64,000 bases of DNA from Flavobacteriales bacterium (GTDB lineage Bacteria; Bacteroidota; Bacteroidia; Flavobacteriales_F; PHOS-HE28), in contig CP065018.1 of the NCBI GenBank assembly GCA_016700415.1, positions 1,054,001 to 1,118,000 of the forward strand. The letters run 5' to 3'. A model generated the notes under the pieces. It searched no databases, had not been told where the DNA came from, and saw only the letters and a program-made list of their open reading frames with translations. Numbering within the stretch: position 1 is the first letter of the stretch; every line of letters begins with the position of its first letter. Positions 42,538-52,313 of this stretch are shown here, in pieces. The translations under genes were made by a program, and so were the position numbers.

Positions 42538-44874
42538 ATGTTCCACCGGCTGAATTGCACAATGCACCACTTGGCTTGCTTGTTCATTCTCGCTCCGCTC
42601 TTCAGCTACGCGCAGCCTCCCATGGCCACGCTGGTCGGCCATGTGGTGGACGGCAGTTCCGGCGGGCCGGTCCCGGGCGCATCCGTTTTTCTTGTGCCGG
42701 GCAACATTTCGCTCACGGCCACCACCGACAGCGCGGGCTACTTCCGCATGGCGGCCATACCCGTGGGGCACTATGCGTTGCGTGCGGCCGCCGTGGGCTT
42801 CGATACGCTGGAGGTGCCCGAGCTGTGGCTGCGCACGGGGAAGCAGGTCCAGCAGCGCCTGGAACTTTCACCGGCAACTGCGCTGCTCGGCTCGGTGACC
42901 GTGAGCGCCATGGCCCGGGAGCAGCTATCGCCCTTGGGCTTGAGAGCTTTCACCGTGGAGCAAAGCCTGCGCTGGCCGGCCACCTTCTTCGATCCCGGAA
43001 GACTGGTGGCAGCCCTGCCCGGAGTGGTGGACGCCAACGACCAGGCCAACCATTTGATCATCCGCGGCAACTCGCCCAATGCCAATGCATGGACCTTGGA
43101 AGGCGTGGAGATCGTGAACCCCGGCCACACCGGTAATGCGGGCACCGCCAGTGACCTGCCCACGCTCAGCGGCGGCGGGGTGAACATCCTCAGCGCACAG
43201 ATGCTCGGCACTTCCCAATTGCTCACCGGTGTTCTCCCTATCGCGAACGACAATGCCTTGGGCGGCATCCTGGACATGCACCTGCGCAACGGCAACATGC
43301 GCGAGCAGGAATGGACAGCACAAGCAGGACTCATAGGCATCGACCTCTCCACCGAAGGCCCCATCGGTAAGAACGGCCGCTCCTCGTATCTGGTCAATTA
43401 CCGCTACTCCACGGTGGGGATCCTCGGTGCGCTGGGCGTGGACCTTGGGGACGAGGCCATCAACTTCCAGGACCTCTCCTTCCATGTCACAATGGGCGTG
43501 GGCAAACGGGGCGAAGCGCATCTCTTCGGCCTCGGCGGCAACAGCAGCAACGTCTTCGAAGCCATCCACGATACCACGCAATGGGAAGTGGACAAGGACA
43601 GCAGGAACATCGACTACCGCTCCAGCATGGGCGCCGTGGGCGGAAGCATCCGCGTACCCATAGGCGGAAAGAACACCTTCACGTCCACGATCGCGGTCTC
43701 CGAGATCGACCAAGAGCGCACGGAGGAGCGGTTGTTATCGGACTATTCCGAGGGCTCGCGTTACGATGTGGAATTGAGCGAGCGGAAACTCTCCGGCGTG
43801 GCACAGGTGGACGGGGCCGTGGGTGCCCGCCTTCACTACACCGTCGGCGGAAGCGCGATGCAACAGCGCATCAACACCTCCATGGACCCGGACCTGACCG
43901 GCTGGCTGATACGCCCTTGGCTGAGCGGACGCTGGAGCTTCACCGATCGCTTGCAGGCCACGGTCGGCCTGGCGTGGTCCTGGTTCACCTTCAACGATGA
44001 CAATACGCCGGAGCCGCGTGCGACGCTGGAATGGCGCATGCCGCACAACCGCAAAGTGGCCTTGGCGTATGGCCTCCGCTCGCAATTGCCGGCATGGCAG
44101 GTGATGCGCGTGGGCACCGTCGGCGCACCGAACAACAATGCGGGGATCGGGTTTATGCGCGCACAGGATGTGGTGTTGGGCTACGACCATCCCGTGAACG
44201 ATCGTTTCTCGTTGCACGCCGAGGCGTACTACCAGCTGCTGTTCAATGTCCCCGTCCTGAACAGCGCTTATCTGGATCCGCAACTGAACACCTTCAGCAT
44301 GGTGAACTCGTGGGATGAGCCTTTGTATTTCCCGCTAAGCAATACCGGCACCGCCACCAACGCCGGCGTGGAGATCTCCATGCGCCACGACTTCGCGAAC
44401 AACATCTTCTATCATGCCAATGTTTCGCTCTACAGCAGCCAATGCACGGATATCACCGGTTCCACGGAAGATTCCCGTTGGGACGGCCGATACATCATCA
44501 ACCTGTTCGGCGGAAAGGAATTCAAAAAGGTGAAGGAAGATCGCGTGCGCACTTGGGGTATCAGCGGGAGACTGAACGTGAACGGCGGACCACGGGGAAA
44601 TCCGATCAATATCCGACTCTCAAAAGCGCTTGGCGGAACGGTCTATGATGGGCCTCCATGGTCCGAGCCACTTGGCACCGTTTACCGGATCGATCTGCGT
44701 GTTTACCTGAAGAAGGACCGGAAAAGCCGCACCGGCATGTGGTCCTTGGACCTGCAGAATGTGACGAACGCCCAAAATCCCGCATTTCGTTACTTCGACA
44801 GCCGCAAGGGCGAAGTGGTAACGAAATACCAGCTCGGCATCATCCCCAACCTTAGCTACCGCATCGAATTCTGA
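42538..44874 (+). CDS. TonB-dependent receptor with carboxypeptidase-like N-terminal domain
   Basis: A 778-residue outer-membrane receptor for uptake of an unknown ligand. Signal peptide ends near LFILAPLFSYAQ; then a carboxypeptidase-regulatory-like beta domain (LVGHVVDGSSGGPVPGASVFLV ... GYFRMAAIPVGHYALRAAAVGFDTLEVPEL), plug domain (RLVAALPGVVDANDQANHLIIRGNSPNANAWTLEGVEIVNP), and a 22-stranded barrel ending FLNLSYRIEF-like (PNLSYRIEF). ATG 42538 is taken; ATG 42562 would shorten the leader. No TonB box was confidently placed. It is followed six bases later by the TMEM220 gene. Confidence 0.88.
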   Translation: MFHRLNCTMHHLACLFILAPLFSYAQPPMATLVGHVVDGSSGGPVPGASVFLVPGNISLTATTDSAGYFRMAAIPVGHYALRAAAVGFDTLEVPELWLRTGKQVQQRLELSPATALLGSVTVSAMAREQLSPLGLRAFTVEQSLRWPATFFDPGRLVAALPGVVDANDQANHLIIRGNSPNANAWTLEGVEIVNPGHTGNAGTASDLPTLSGGGVNILSAQMLGTSQLLTGVLPIANDNALGGILDMHLRNGNMREQEWTAQAGLIGIDLSTEGPIGKNGRSSYLVNYRYSTVGILGALGVDLGDEAINFQDLSFHVTMGVGKRGEAHLFGLGGNSSNVFEAIHDTTQWEVDKDSRNIDYRSSMGAVGGSIRVPIGGKNTFTSTIAVSEIDQERTEERLLSDYSEGSRYDVELSERKLSGVAQVDGAVGARLHYTVGGSAMQQRINTSMDPDLTGWLIRPWLSGRWSFTDRLQATVGLAWSWFTFNDDNTPEPRATLEWRMPHNRKVALAYGLRSQLPAWQVMRVGTVGAPNNNAGIGFMRAQDVVLGYDHPVNDRFSLHAEAYYQLLFNVPVLNSAYLDPQLNTFSMVNSWDEPLYFPLSNTGTATNAGVEISMRHDFANNIFYHANVSLYSSQCTDITGSTEDSRWDGRYIINLFGGKEFKKVKEDRVRTWGISGRLNVNGGPRGNPINIRLSKALGGTVYDGPPWSEPLGTVYRIDLRVYLKKDRKSRTGMWSLDLQNVTNAQNPAFRYFDSRKGEVVTKYQLGIIPNLSYRIEF

Positions 44875-44879
44875 CCCCC

Positions 44880-45245
44880 ATGAAGATCCTCTACCTCGTC
44901 CTCTCCGTGATGTTCCTCGTGTTCGCCGGGCTCCAGTGGAACGACCCGGACCCGATCCATTGGACCCTATGTTATTTGGCCATCGCGGTTTCCTGCGCAC
45001 TGGCCGCCTTCGGGCAGTATCCGAAATGGTGGCTGTGGGGCGTCACCATCATCATCGGGGTTTGGATGCTCATCGCCTCCCCGGCATTCTTCCGTTGGAT
45101 GCAGGGCGGCTTTCCGAACATCGCCGGACAGATGAAGGACACGCGGCCGATCATTGAAGAGACGCGGGAATTCGGCGGACTGGTCATGGCTTTCTTGGTG
45201 ATGCTCTTCATCGCCCTGCGAGGCGCAAGGGGGCGCCTGAAGTAG
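44880..45245 (+). CDS. TMEM220-family small membrane protein
   Basis: A 121-residue membrane protein with three to four helices (MKILYLVLSVMFLVFAGLQWNDPDP, WTLCYLAIAVSCALAAFGQY, WLWGVTIIIGVWMLIASPAFF, FGGLVMAFLVMLFIAL). The family mark is the 'LQWNDPDPIHW' loop after helix 1. TMEM220 proteins are widespread but of unknown function. It lies six bases after the TonB-receptor stop and is probably co-transcribed. Confidence 0.85.
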   Translation: MKILYLVLSVMFLVFAGLQWNDPDPIHWTLCYLAIAVSCALAAFGQYPKWWLWGVTIIIGVWMLIASPAFFRWMQGGFPNIAGQMKDTRPIIEETREFGGLVMAFLVMLFIALRGARGRLK

Positions 45246-45398
45246 CAAACGCCCAAGATCCCGTTGTCCTTTTCGTTTCCTATCGGTTCAGCGCAACTTG
45301 GGATGCCGAACGGGGCCTTGACCGTTCAAAACTTTTGGACATGTAAAATGTCCTAAGCGGGAAAATTGCCACCTTCACGGCACCGAACCCAGTCCACC

Positions 45399-47060
45399 AT
45401 GCCGCTGCAACCCTACGCTGGACCTTTCGGCGCCCCGGAACTGCGCCATCTTCTGCGACGCACGCTTTTCGGCGCCAGCAACGCGGACCTCGCTCATTTT
45501 GCGGGCATGTCGTTGACGGATGTGGTGGACGAACTGCTCACCTTCACCAATAACACCACGCCACCGATCAAGGCGTATTCGATCCCGGACGGGAGCAACC
45601 AGCCGGACCCGACGCTCGTGGACCCCGATGTTCCGTTCGGCAGTACATGGACCACCGTGGTGCGTGACCCCGGACTGGTCCCGAACCCGAACATTCAACG
45701 GGTAACAAGTTTTCAGCAATGGTGGACGGGGCTCTTGGTCGGTCAAGACCGCAACGTCCGGGAGAAGATGGTGCTCTTCTGGCATACCAACTTGGCCACG
45801 CAGGCATCCACGGTGCAATTGGCGGAGCCCCTGTACGTGATGAACCAACTGCTGCGTGACCAGTGCTTGGGGAACTTCCGCAGCATGATGTTCGACGTGA
45901 CGGTGGATGCCTCCATGTTGATCTACCTCAACGGCTACGTCAACACCAATCTGGCCCCGGACGAGAATTATGGCCGTGAGCTGATGGAACTCTTCACCTT
46001 GGGCGAGGGCACGGGCTACACGGAGGAGGACGTGCATACCGCGGCCCGTGTGCTCACCGGGTGGACCGTCCAAATCCAGAACGGAGGCGCGCCGATCCTG
46101 CCAGCGGTGGGGTACTTTCCTTTTCTCCACGACGCCACGGACAAGCAGTTCTCGGCTTTTTTCAACAACACCGTGATACAGGGCCAGACAGGGGCCGGCG
46201 GCGGCACAACGGAGATCAACGCGCTGCTGGACATGATCTTCGCCAAGGAGGAAGCGGGCCTGCGCATGGCGCGCAAGCTCTACCACTTCTTCGTCCACGG
46301 CGAGATCTCAGCGGAAGTGGAGACGGACGTGATCCAACCCTTGGCGCAGATCTTCCGCGACAACGCCTCCGCACCGGACCAGATGCGCATCGTGCTCCAA
46401 GCGCTGCTCACCAGTGACCACTTCTTCAGCGCGGATGTCCGGGCCTGCATGATCACCAGCCCCACGGACTTCATCATCGGCACCTTGCGCGAACTGGAAC
46501 TGCCCATGCCCACCACCGCGCAGTTCGAGGCGCAGTACTATATCTGGAATTCCATCTTCAGCCTCTTGTACGCCACCGGACAGGCGGTCAGTGAGCCGCC
46601 GAACGTGGCCGGATGGGTCGCTTATTACCAAGCTCCTGTGTATGACGGGATCTGGATGGACACCGCCTCCTACGTCTATCGCCTGTACACCTATCAGGTC
46701 ATTACCTACCTCGGCCTCTCCACGCCGAACAACCTGTACCAACCGCAAAGCCGCAACCTCCAGCTCACGATCGACCTCATCGCGCTCACCCAGCAGTTCA
46801 CTACGCCGGAGGATCCCAATGCCTTGGTGGCACAGGCGGCGGAGCTGCTGTTCCGCGTGGACGTCTCGCAACAGGTGAAGGACCAGTTGAAGACCAACTA
46901 CCTCCTGTTCGGGCAGCAAAGCGACCACTATTGGACCGATGCTTATCTGATCTACGTGGCGGACCCGAACACCCAGAACACAACGGCGCAATTGGTCCCC
47001 ATCCTGCTGATGGGGCTCTTCCTCGACATGCAAGGGGCCGCTGAACACCAATTGGTTTAA
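45399..47060 (+). CDS. DUF1800 family protein
   Basis: A 553-residue DUF1800 protein, whose family is almost always paired with a DUF1501 gene, as here. The signature FGAPELRHLLRRTLFGASNADLAHFAG opens the chain, followed by WWTGLLVGQDRNVREKMVLFWHTNLAT, DENYGRELMELFTLGEGTGYTEEDVHTAARVLTGWTV (family core) and EEAGLRMARKLYHFFVHGEIS. A role in export or modification of carbohydrate or phosphate compounds is suspected but unproven. Start ATG 45399 is preferred over TTG at 45366. The stop is 12 bases from the DUF1501 ATG. Confidence 0.9.
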   Translation: MPLQPYAGPFGAPELRHLLRRTLFGASNADLAHFAGMSLTDVVDELLTFTNNTTPPIKAYSIPDGSNQPDPTLVDPDVPFGSTWTTVVRDPGLVPNPNIQRVTSFQQWWTGLLVGQDRNVREKMVLFWHTNLATQASTVQLAEPLYVMNQLLRDQCLGNFRSMMFDVTVDASMLIYLNGYVNTNLAPDENYGRELMELFTLGEGTGYTEEDVHTAARVLTGWTVQIQNGGAPILPAVGYFPFLHDATDKQFSAFFNNTVIQGQTGAGGGTTEINALLDMIFAKEEAGLRMARKLYHFFVHGEISAEVETDVIQPLAQIFRDNASAPDQMRIVLQALLTSDHFFSADVRACMITSPTDFIIGTLRELELPMPTTAQFEAQYYIWNSIFSLLYATGQAVSEPPNVAGWVAYYQAPVYDGIWMDTASYVYRLYTYQVITYLGLSTPNNLYQPQSRNLQLTIDLIALTQQFTTPEDPNALVAQAAELLFRVDVSQQVKDQLKTNYLLFGQQSDHYWTDAYLIYVADPNTQNTTAQLVPILLMGLFLDMQGAAEHQLV

Positions 47061-47072
47061 CGCTACCTCACG

Positions 47073-48659
47073 ATGGACAGAAGGGATTTCATCCGAAGCA
47101 CCTCGCTCGCCACGCTGGGCGGCTTTGCCTTGCGCGGCATGAGCAGCCCGCTTTTCGCGCCCCTGCTCGCGGCCGGCGTGGAGGAGGGCCGCGTGTTGGT
47201 GATGGTCCAATTGTACGGCGGCAATGACGGGCTGAACACCGTGATCCCGCTGGACCAGTATTCGCTGCTTTCGCAGTTCCGCAGCAACATCCTCATCCCT
47301 GAAGGACAAGTACTGGGCCTGTCCGGCACTGGCGGTGCCACCGGGCTGCACCCTTCACTCACCGGGCTTCAGGACCTTTGGAACGACGGCAAGCTCTCCA
47401 TCGTGCAAGGCGTGAGCTATCCGGACCCGAGCTATTCCCATTTCCGGGCAACGGACATCTGGGAGACCGGCTCGGACACGGACCAGACGCTGGAATCGGG
47501 TTGGGTGGGGCGCTACCTCAACAACGAGTTCCCCAATTATCCGGCGGGATTTCCGAACGCGGACATGCCCGATCCGTTGGCGATCCGGATCGGGGGGCCT
47601 GTCACCATCGGCCTGCAGAACATGGGGGTGAGCATGGGCGTGGCGATCAACAACACCGAGGACCCGCTCAACCTCACGGGCAGCCTGTACGTGGACCCCA
47701 TCACCCCGGACTGCCGTGGCGAGAGGCTCGATCTCGTGCGCACCGTTCAGCGCCAGACCGACCTGTACGGCAATGTGATCAATGCTGCGGCCGTGCAAGG
47801 CTGCAACCAGAGCACGCTTTATCCCACCGGGAACGAGCCCGGCGCAAAGCTGGCCCAGGCCTTGAAGATCGTAGCGCAGTTGATCTGCGGTGGCCTGAAG
47901 ACCCGCGTGTACTGGGTCAGTTTGAACGGCTTCGACACGCATGCCGAACAGACCGATACCGGGGACCACACCATCGGCGCGCACGCTACACTGCTCCAAG
48001 GTGTCAGCGATTCGATCCGCGCGTTCCAGGACGACCTGCACCTGCTCAACTTGGAGGACCGCGTGATCGGGATGACCTTCTCGGAGTTCGGCCGCCGCAT
48101 CATGAGCAACGGCTCCGGTGGCACGGACCATGGTTCGGCGGAACCGATCTTCATGTTCGGCACGCAGGTGGTGCCGGGCATGCTGGGCCAGAACCCGCAG
48201 ATCGACCCGAACACCACCTACAACACGAACCTGCCGATGCAGTACGACTTCCGCAGCGTCTATGCCTCGGTCCTGAAGGACTGGTTCTGCGTACCGCAAG
48301 CGGAGATCGACCAAGTACTGCTCGACTTCTACCAACCGCTCACCTTGGTGGATCCGGCCGGTTGCCTTAGCGCAGGGCTTCATGAGCTGAACCAAGGTGC
48401 CGGCGAATCCCTATTGGACGTTTGGCCGAACCCGTTCACGGAGACCACCTCCGTTCGCTTCACCAGTAACGGCGGGCGCGTCATCCTTCAAGTGTTCAAC
48501 GAGGAGGGCCGGATCATGCGCGTATTGGTGAACCAGGACATGCCCGCCGGAACCCATACTTCCGGCTGTGATCTGGGCGACATGCCCGCTGGCGTCTACT
48601 ACTGCCGTTTGCAGAACGGAAGTCGGCAGCAAGTGAAGAGCATGCTGAAGGTGCGTTGA
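47073..48659 (+). CDS. DUF1501 protein with Tat signal and type A T9SS sorting domain
   Basis: A 528-residue DUF1501 protein, distantly related to the alkaline-phosphatase/sulfatase fold. It begins with a twin-arginine signal (MDRRDFIRSTSLATLGGFALRG), then VLVMVQLYGGNDGLNTVIPL, FRATDIWETGSD, RVYWVSLNGFDTHAEQTDTGDHTIGAHA and FSEFGRRIMSNGSGGTDHGSAEPIFMFGTQV, all typical. The last 80 residues form a T9SS type A sorting tail (LLDVWPNPFTETTSVRF ... GVYYCRLQNGSRQQVKSMLKVR). A Tat leader plus a T9SS tail is unusual and implies folded transfer to the periplasm, then T9SS export. It forms an operon with the DUF1800 gene. Confidence 0.9.
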   Translation: MDRRDFIRSTSLATLGGFALRGMSSPLFAPLLAAGVEEGRVLVMVQLYGGNDGLNTVIPLDQYSLLSQFRSNILIPEGQVLGLSGTGGATGLHPSLTGLQDLWNDGKLSIVQGVSYPDPSYSHFRATDIWETGSDTDQTLESGWVGRYLNNEFPNYPAGFPNADMPDPLAIRIGGPVTIGLQNMGVSMGVAINNTEDPLNLTGSLYVDPITPDCRGERLDLVRTVQRQTDLYGNVINAAAVQGCNQSTLYPTGNEPGAKLAQALKIVAQLICGGLKTRVYWVSLNGFDTHAEQTDTGDHTIGAHATLLQGVSDSIRAFQDDLHLLNLEDRVIGMTFSEFGRRIMSNGSGGTDHGSAEPIFMFGTQVVPGMLGQNPQIDPNTTYNTNLPMQYDFRSVYASVLKDWFCVPQAEIDQVLLDFYQPLTLVDPAGCLSAGLHELNQGAGESLLDVWPNPFTETTSVRFTSNGGRVILQVFNEEGRIMRVLVNQDMPAGTHTSGCDLGDMPAGVYYCRLQNGSRQQVKSMLKVR

Positions 48660-48730
48660 AGCATATCACCGTTCATCACTGGACAGAGGTATCCACCTAC
48701 GGCCCCATCTTTGCATTTCAACGGGTCACC

Positions 48731-49123
48731 ATGAGAACACTGCACTTCCTTCTATCTGCCGCTTTCCTCACTTGCTCAACGGCCGTGTCCGCGCAGAACA
48801 CCATCTACAGCTATGCGATCGGCAATTGGAGGACCGGTCCCACGGTGGAGATCTCGCCCTTGTTCGAGACCACCGAGATGTTCACCACGCCGCAATTGAT
48901 CGCCTGGGTACGGCACGAATGGCCGGAGTCGTTCACCGACACCACGGACATCGACGTACAGCGCTTTGCCACCATCGAGGAGGGCAGTGAGAGCCGCTCC
49001 ATATTAAAGGCCAAATACGGTGTTCGCAAGCTACCGGTACACATATTCGAAAAGGACCCCATGCCACGGACACCGGCGGCACCGGCAAAGCCCGCCATGC
49101 AGTCCACGGGCGCACCCCGGTGA
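48731..49123 (+). CDS. Small secreted protein of unknown function
   Basis: A 130-residue protein with a signal peptide (MRTLHFLLSAAFLTCSTAVSAQ) and a mature part NTIYSYAIGNWRTGPTVEISPLFETTEMFTTPQLIAWVRHEWPESF with a C-terminal HIFEKDPMPRTPAAPA tail that is proline-rich. No enzyme motif. A CATCTTTG box (48706-48713) lies upstream, one mismatch from the -7 consensus. ATG 48731 chosen, as the longer frame at 48656 lacks a leader. Confidence 0.6.
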   Translation: MRTLHFLLSAAFLTCSTAVSAQNTIYSYAIGNWRTGPTVEISPLFETTEMFTTPQLIAWVRHEWPESFTDTTDIDVQRFATIEEGSESRSILKAKYGVRKLPVHIFEKDPMPRTPAAPAKPAMQSTGAPR

Positions 49124-49135
49124 GGGGCGCGGACC

Positions 49136-51529
49136 ATGCGAAGCAGGTTGCGGAACTGGGCCGTTGCACACCGCCGTGGTCTTGGCATCGCGGCACTCAT
49201 TGCGGTATTGCTCTTCGTTTGGGTGAGATGGGGGCCGATGTCACCCCTCTTCGATGCACCTTGTTCCACGGTGCTGCTTGATCGAGATGGGAACCTGCTC
49301 GGCGCAACTGTAGCAACGGACGGTCAATGGCGATTCCCGCCCGCAGGGCGCGTACCGGAGCGCTTTGCCACCTGCCTCATCCAGTTCGAGGACCGGCATT
49401 TCCGCAGCCACTTCGGCATCCGGCCGCAGTCGTTGGTGCGGGCCTGGCAACAGAACCGCAAGGCGGGGCATGTGGTGAGCGGAGGCAGCACCTTGACCAT
49501 GCAGGTGGCCCGGCTGGCGCGCGATAACAGGCGCCGCACCTATGGGGAGAAATCGATCGAGGCCGTGCTGGCTTTACGGATCGAACTGCGCTGGGACAAG
49601 GACCGGATCTTGGCGTTCTTCGCGGACCATGCACCGTTCGGCGGCAACGTGGTGGGCCTGGACGCCGCAGCATGGCGCTACTATGGTCGCCCGGCGGAAC
49701 GGTTGAGCTGGAGCGAAAGTGCAACCCTCGCGGTGCTCCCCAATGCTCCTTCGGCGATCTACCCCGGCAAAGGGCACGCCGCCCTTCGCGCGAAACGCGA
49801 TCGGCTCTTGGACCGGCTGTTGCTCATCCATGCCATCGACAGCTTGGAGTGGTCGTTGGCCAAAGAAGAGCCGTTGCCAGGGGCGACCAGGCCGCTGCCA
49901 CAACGTGCCCCGCATCTGCTCACCACGCTGAAGGGCCAAGGCCACGACGGCCAACTGCTCCGCACCACGTTGCAAGGCCACCTGCAGGATCGCGCCACTG
50001 AAGCCGCGGACCGCTACGCCTCCCGATTGGTCGCCAACGAAGTGCATAACGCGGCGGCGATCATCATGGACGTGCCCACCGGCGCCGTCCTTGCGTATGT
50101 GGGCAACCTCAGCGATGCGGGCCGCGATCACGCGGGCGACGTCGACATCATCCGGGCACGGCGCAGCACCGGTAGCGTGCTGAAGCCCTTCCTCTATGCG
50201 GACATGCTACAGAGCGGGGAACTCCTGCCGGACATGCTACTGGCCGATGTACCCACACGCTACAACGACTTTTCGCCGCGCAACTACGATGAGCAATACA
50301 GCGGTGCCGTACCTGCTTCCGAAGCTTTGGCCCGCTCGCTGAACGTCCCAACGGTGCGGGCCTTACACACCCATGGCGTGGACCGCACCCTGCTGATGTT
50401 GCGCGCCATGGGCCTGAAGAGCATCGATCGGAGCGCCGCCGACTACGGATTGTCTCTGATCGTGGGCGGTGCGGAATCCACAGCATGGGAGCTGGCCGGT
50501 GCGTATGCCAGCATGGGCCGTGTACTGAACAATTATGGCCGCATGGGCGTGCCCTACCTGAAAGGCGATATCCGTCCGCCGCATGTGTTGATCTCGGAAA
50601 CTGCCAAGGCGGACAGCACAATCGCACTCGACGGTACGCCTGCGCTCAGTGCTAACTCGATCTACTTCACGTTGAAGGCCCTGCGCGAGGTGGCGAGGCC
50701 TGCGGACGAGCAGGGCTGGAGCCATTTCACCGGGCAGAAGCACATCGCCTGGAAGACCGGCACCAGCTACGGCCACCGCGACGCCTGGGCCATCGGGCTC
50801 ACCGGCAAGTATTGCGTGGCGGTGTGGACGGGCAATGCCAGTGGTGAGGGACGTCCCGGGCTCACGGGCACCTTGGCAGCTGCCCCCCTGCTCTTCGATC
50901 TTTTCGGCCTTCTCCCGAGCAGCCCAAGCTATGATCCGCCCTACGACGAAATGGTGCGGGCGGCCATGTGCCGCACCACCGGTTTCCGCGCCGGTATCGA
51001 TTGCCCGCAACCGGACACTACCTGGATCCCGCGCGAGGGCATGCGTACACCGGTATGTCCATACCATCACCGTATCCTGATAGACCCCACGGGTACCTTT
51101 CGTGTAAGCGGTGGCCAAGGCATCCCCACATCGTGGTTCGTGCTTCCACCCGGGATGGAGTATTATTTCGCACAGCGCAGCCCGAGCTACCGCCCGCTGC
51201 CTCCTTGGAAGGACGGCGCGCAACATGCCGACAGCCCCATGGAGATCCTCTATCCCGATGCCAATTCCACCTTGCTGATCCCCGTGCAGTTGGACGGCAG
51301 CCGGGGGAACATGGTGGTGGAAGTGGCGCACCGCGACCCCAAGGCCACGCTGTTCTGGGACCTTGACGGCACCTTCGTCGGTACCACTTCCGATGAACAC
51401 CGCATGGCACTTTCACCTGCGGACGGACCGCACCGGCTAACTTTGACCGACGGTGACGGCCATGTGCTTCACCGATCTTTCACCATCGTCACCGGGGCCA
51501 AGAACGCCTCATCCACGCATGCTCCGTAA
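49136..51529 (+). CDS. pbpC: Penicillin-binding protein 1C
   Basis: A 797-residue bifunctional peptidoglycan synthase. A short cytoplasmic N-terminus and one TM helix (GLGIAALIAVLLFVWVRWG) are followed by the GT51 glycosyltransferase domain with QFEDRHFRSHFGIRPQSLVRA and SGGSTLTMQVARL. The transpeptidase domain has the SxxK site at Ser347-Lys350 (TGSVLKPF) and a KTGTSYGHRDAWAIG region, and the BiPBP-type C-terminal domain is present. PbpC often neighbours an alpha-2-macroglobulin gene; none is seen. Its 3' end overlaps the start of the next gene by 11 bases. Confidence 0.93.
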   Translation: MRSRLRNWAVAHRRGLGIAALIAVLLFVWVRWGPMSPLFDAPCSTVLLDRDGNLLGATVATDGQWRFPPAGRVPERFATCLIQFEDRHFRSHFGIRPQSLVRAWQQNRKAGHVVSGGSTLTMQVARLARDNRRRTYGEKSIEAVLALRIELRWDKDRILAFFADHAPFGGNVVGLDAAAWRYYGRPAERLSWSESATLAVLPNAPSAIYPGKGHAALRAKRDRLLDRLLLIHAIDSLEWSLAKEEPLPGATRPLPQRAPHLLTTLKGQGHDGQLLRTTLQGHLQDRATEAADRYASRLVANEVHNAAAIIMDVPTGAVLAYVGNLSDAGRDHAGDVDIIRARRSTGSVLKPFLYADMLQSGELLPDMLLADVPTRYNDFSPRNYDEQYSGAVPASEALARSLNVPTVRALHTHGVDRTLLMLRAMGLKSIDRSAADYGLSLIVGGAESTAWELAGAYASMGRVLNNYGRMGVPYLKGDIRPPHVLISETAKADSTIALDGTPALSANSIYFTLKALREVARPADEQGWSHFTGQKHIAWKTGTSYGHRDAWAIGLTGKYCVAVWTGNASGEGRPGLTGTLAAAPLLFDLFGLLPSSPSYDPPYDEMVRAAMCRTTGFRAGIDCPQPDTTWIPREGMRTPVCPYHHRILIDPTGTFRVSGGQGIPTSWFVLPPGMEYYFAQRSPSYRPLPPWKDGAQHADSPMEILYPDANSTLLIPVQLDGSRGNMVVEVAHRDPKATLFWDLDGTFVGTTSDEHRMALSPADGPHRLTLTDGDGHVLHRSFTIVTGAKNASSTHAP

Positions 51530-52040
51530 GCTCCTCTTCCCCGCCGCGCTGCTGCTCGGCACCCTCCTGCACGCTCAGCCTGATTCGCTCTACATCACCG
51601 AGAACGGTACCACCGTGGCCTACGCGGTCACCTATGCGCCCTTGCAGGATGTGGAACGCTACCGCCTCATCGGCAAATACGCCTTCGACACCAGCCGCGT
51701 AGCGGTCCAGCTTGACTATAAGCGGGGCAAGCCCAGCGGCATCTACCGCGCCTTCTACCCGGACGGCAAGCAGCTCATCTTCGCGGTGTACGGCTGGGGC
51801 TCTCTTCACGGCGACTGGACGGAATACGACCCCACCGGCCGCATCACCGTGAAAGGCCAGTACCGCATGGGCAAGCGGGACGGCACGTGGGCCTTCCGCG
51901 ACCAAGGCATCGTGGGCCATTACAAGGAAGGCCGGAAGAACGGCAGTTGGAAGTATTTTCAGAACGGCAAACTGGTGAAGAAGGAAAAGTGGCGCAAGGG
52001 GGAGATCAAGAAAGGCGGGACATTCCTGTTCGGGCTATAA
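51519..52040 (+). CDS. Exported YwqK/MORN-repeat protein
   Basis: A 173-residue exported protein (signal MLRKLLFPAALLLGTLLHAQ) with MORN-like repeats of G-x-W/Y pattern: GKPSGIYRAFYPDGKQLIFAVYGWGSLHGDWTEYDPTGRI, then KGQYRMGKRDGTWAFRDQGIVGHYKEGRKNGSWKYF. It belongs to the YwqK-like repeat group. The start overlaps the pbpC stop, so the gene is translated with pbpC and may act at the peptidoglycan. Specific role unknown. Confidence 0.78.
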   Translation: MLRKLLFPAALLLGTLLHAQPDSLYITENGTTVAYAVTYAPLQDVERYRLIGKYAFDTSRVAVQLDYKRGKPSGIYRAFYPDGKQLIFAVYGWGSLHGDWTEYDPTGRITVKGQYRMGKRDGTWAFRDQGIVGHYKEGRKNGSWKYFQNGKLVKKEKWRKGEIKKGGTFLFGL

Positions 52041-52313
52041 GGGGGGATCAAAGGATCTGACACTTCGGCTGCGCTCAGTGCGGGCGATCAGGTATGGAAT
52101 GCTTAGACCGCGACAATAGGCCGATGACCGTAAAAAGCGGACCCTGTCTTGGTGTTCTTTGTGGTAGAGCCTTCCATCATGCTTAACATCACTTAACCGC
52201 ACTTCGGCCAACCTCTTTCCCGCGCTCTCGTTAAATTCGTGCGATCCGGGAGATCTGTCGGATGCCTTGATCGGTGCCTATGCCCGATCTACCGACCTCC
52301 CCGCCCCCAGCAC

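Noticed and set aside
47355..48395. A 346-codon minus-strand frame in the DUF1501 gene
   Set aside because: Composition-driven shadow of the DUF1501 gene; no start region or domain.
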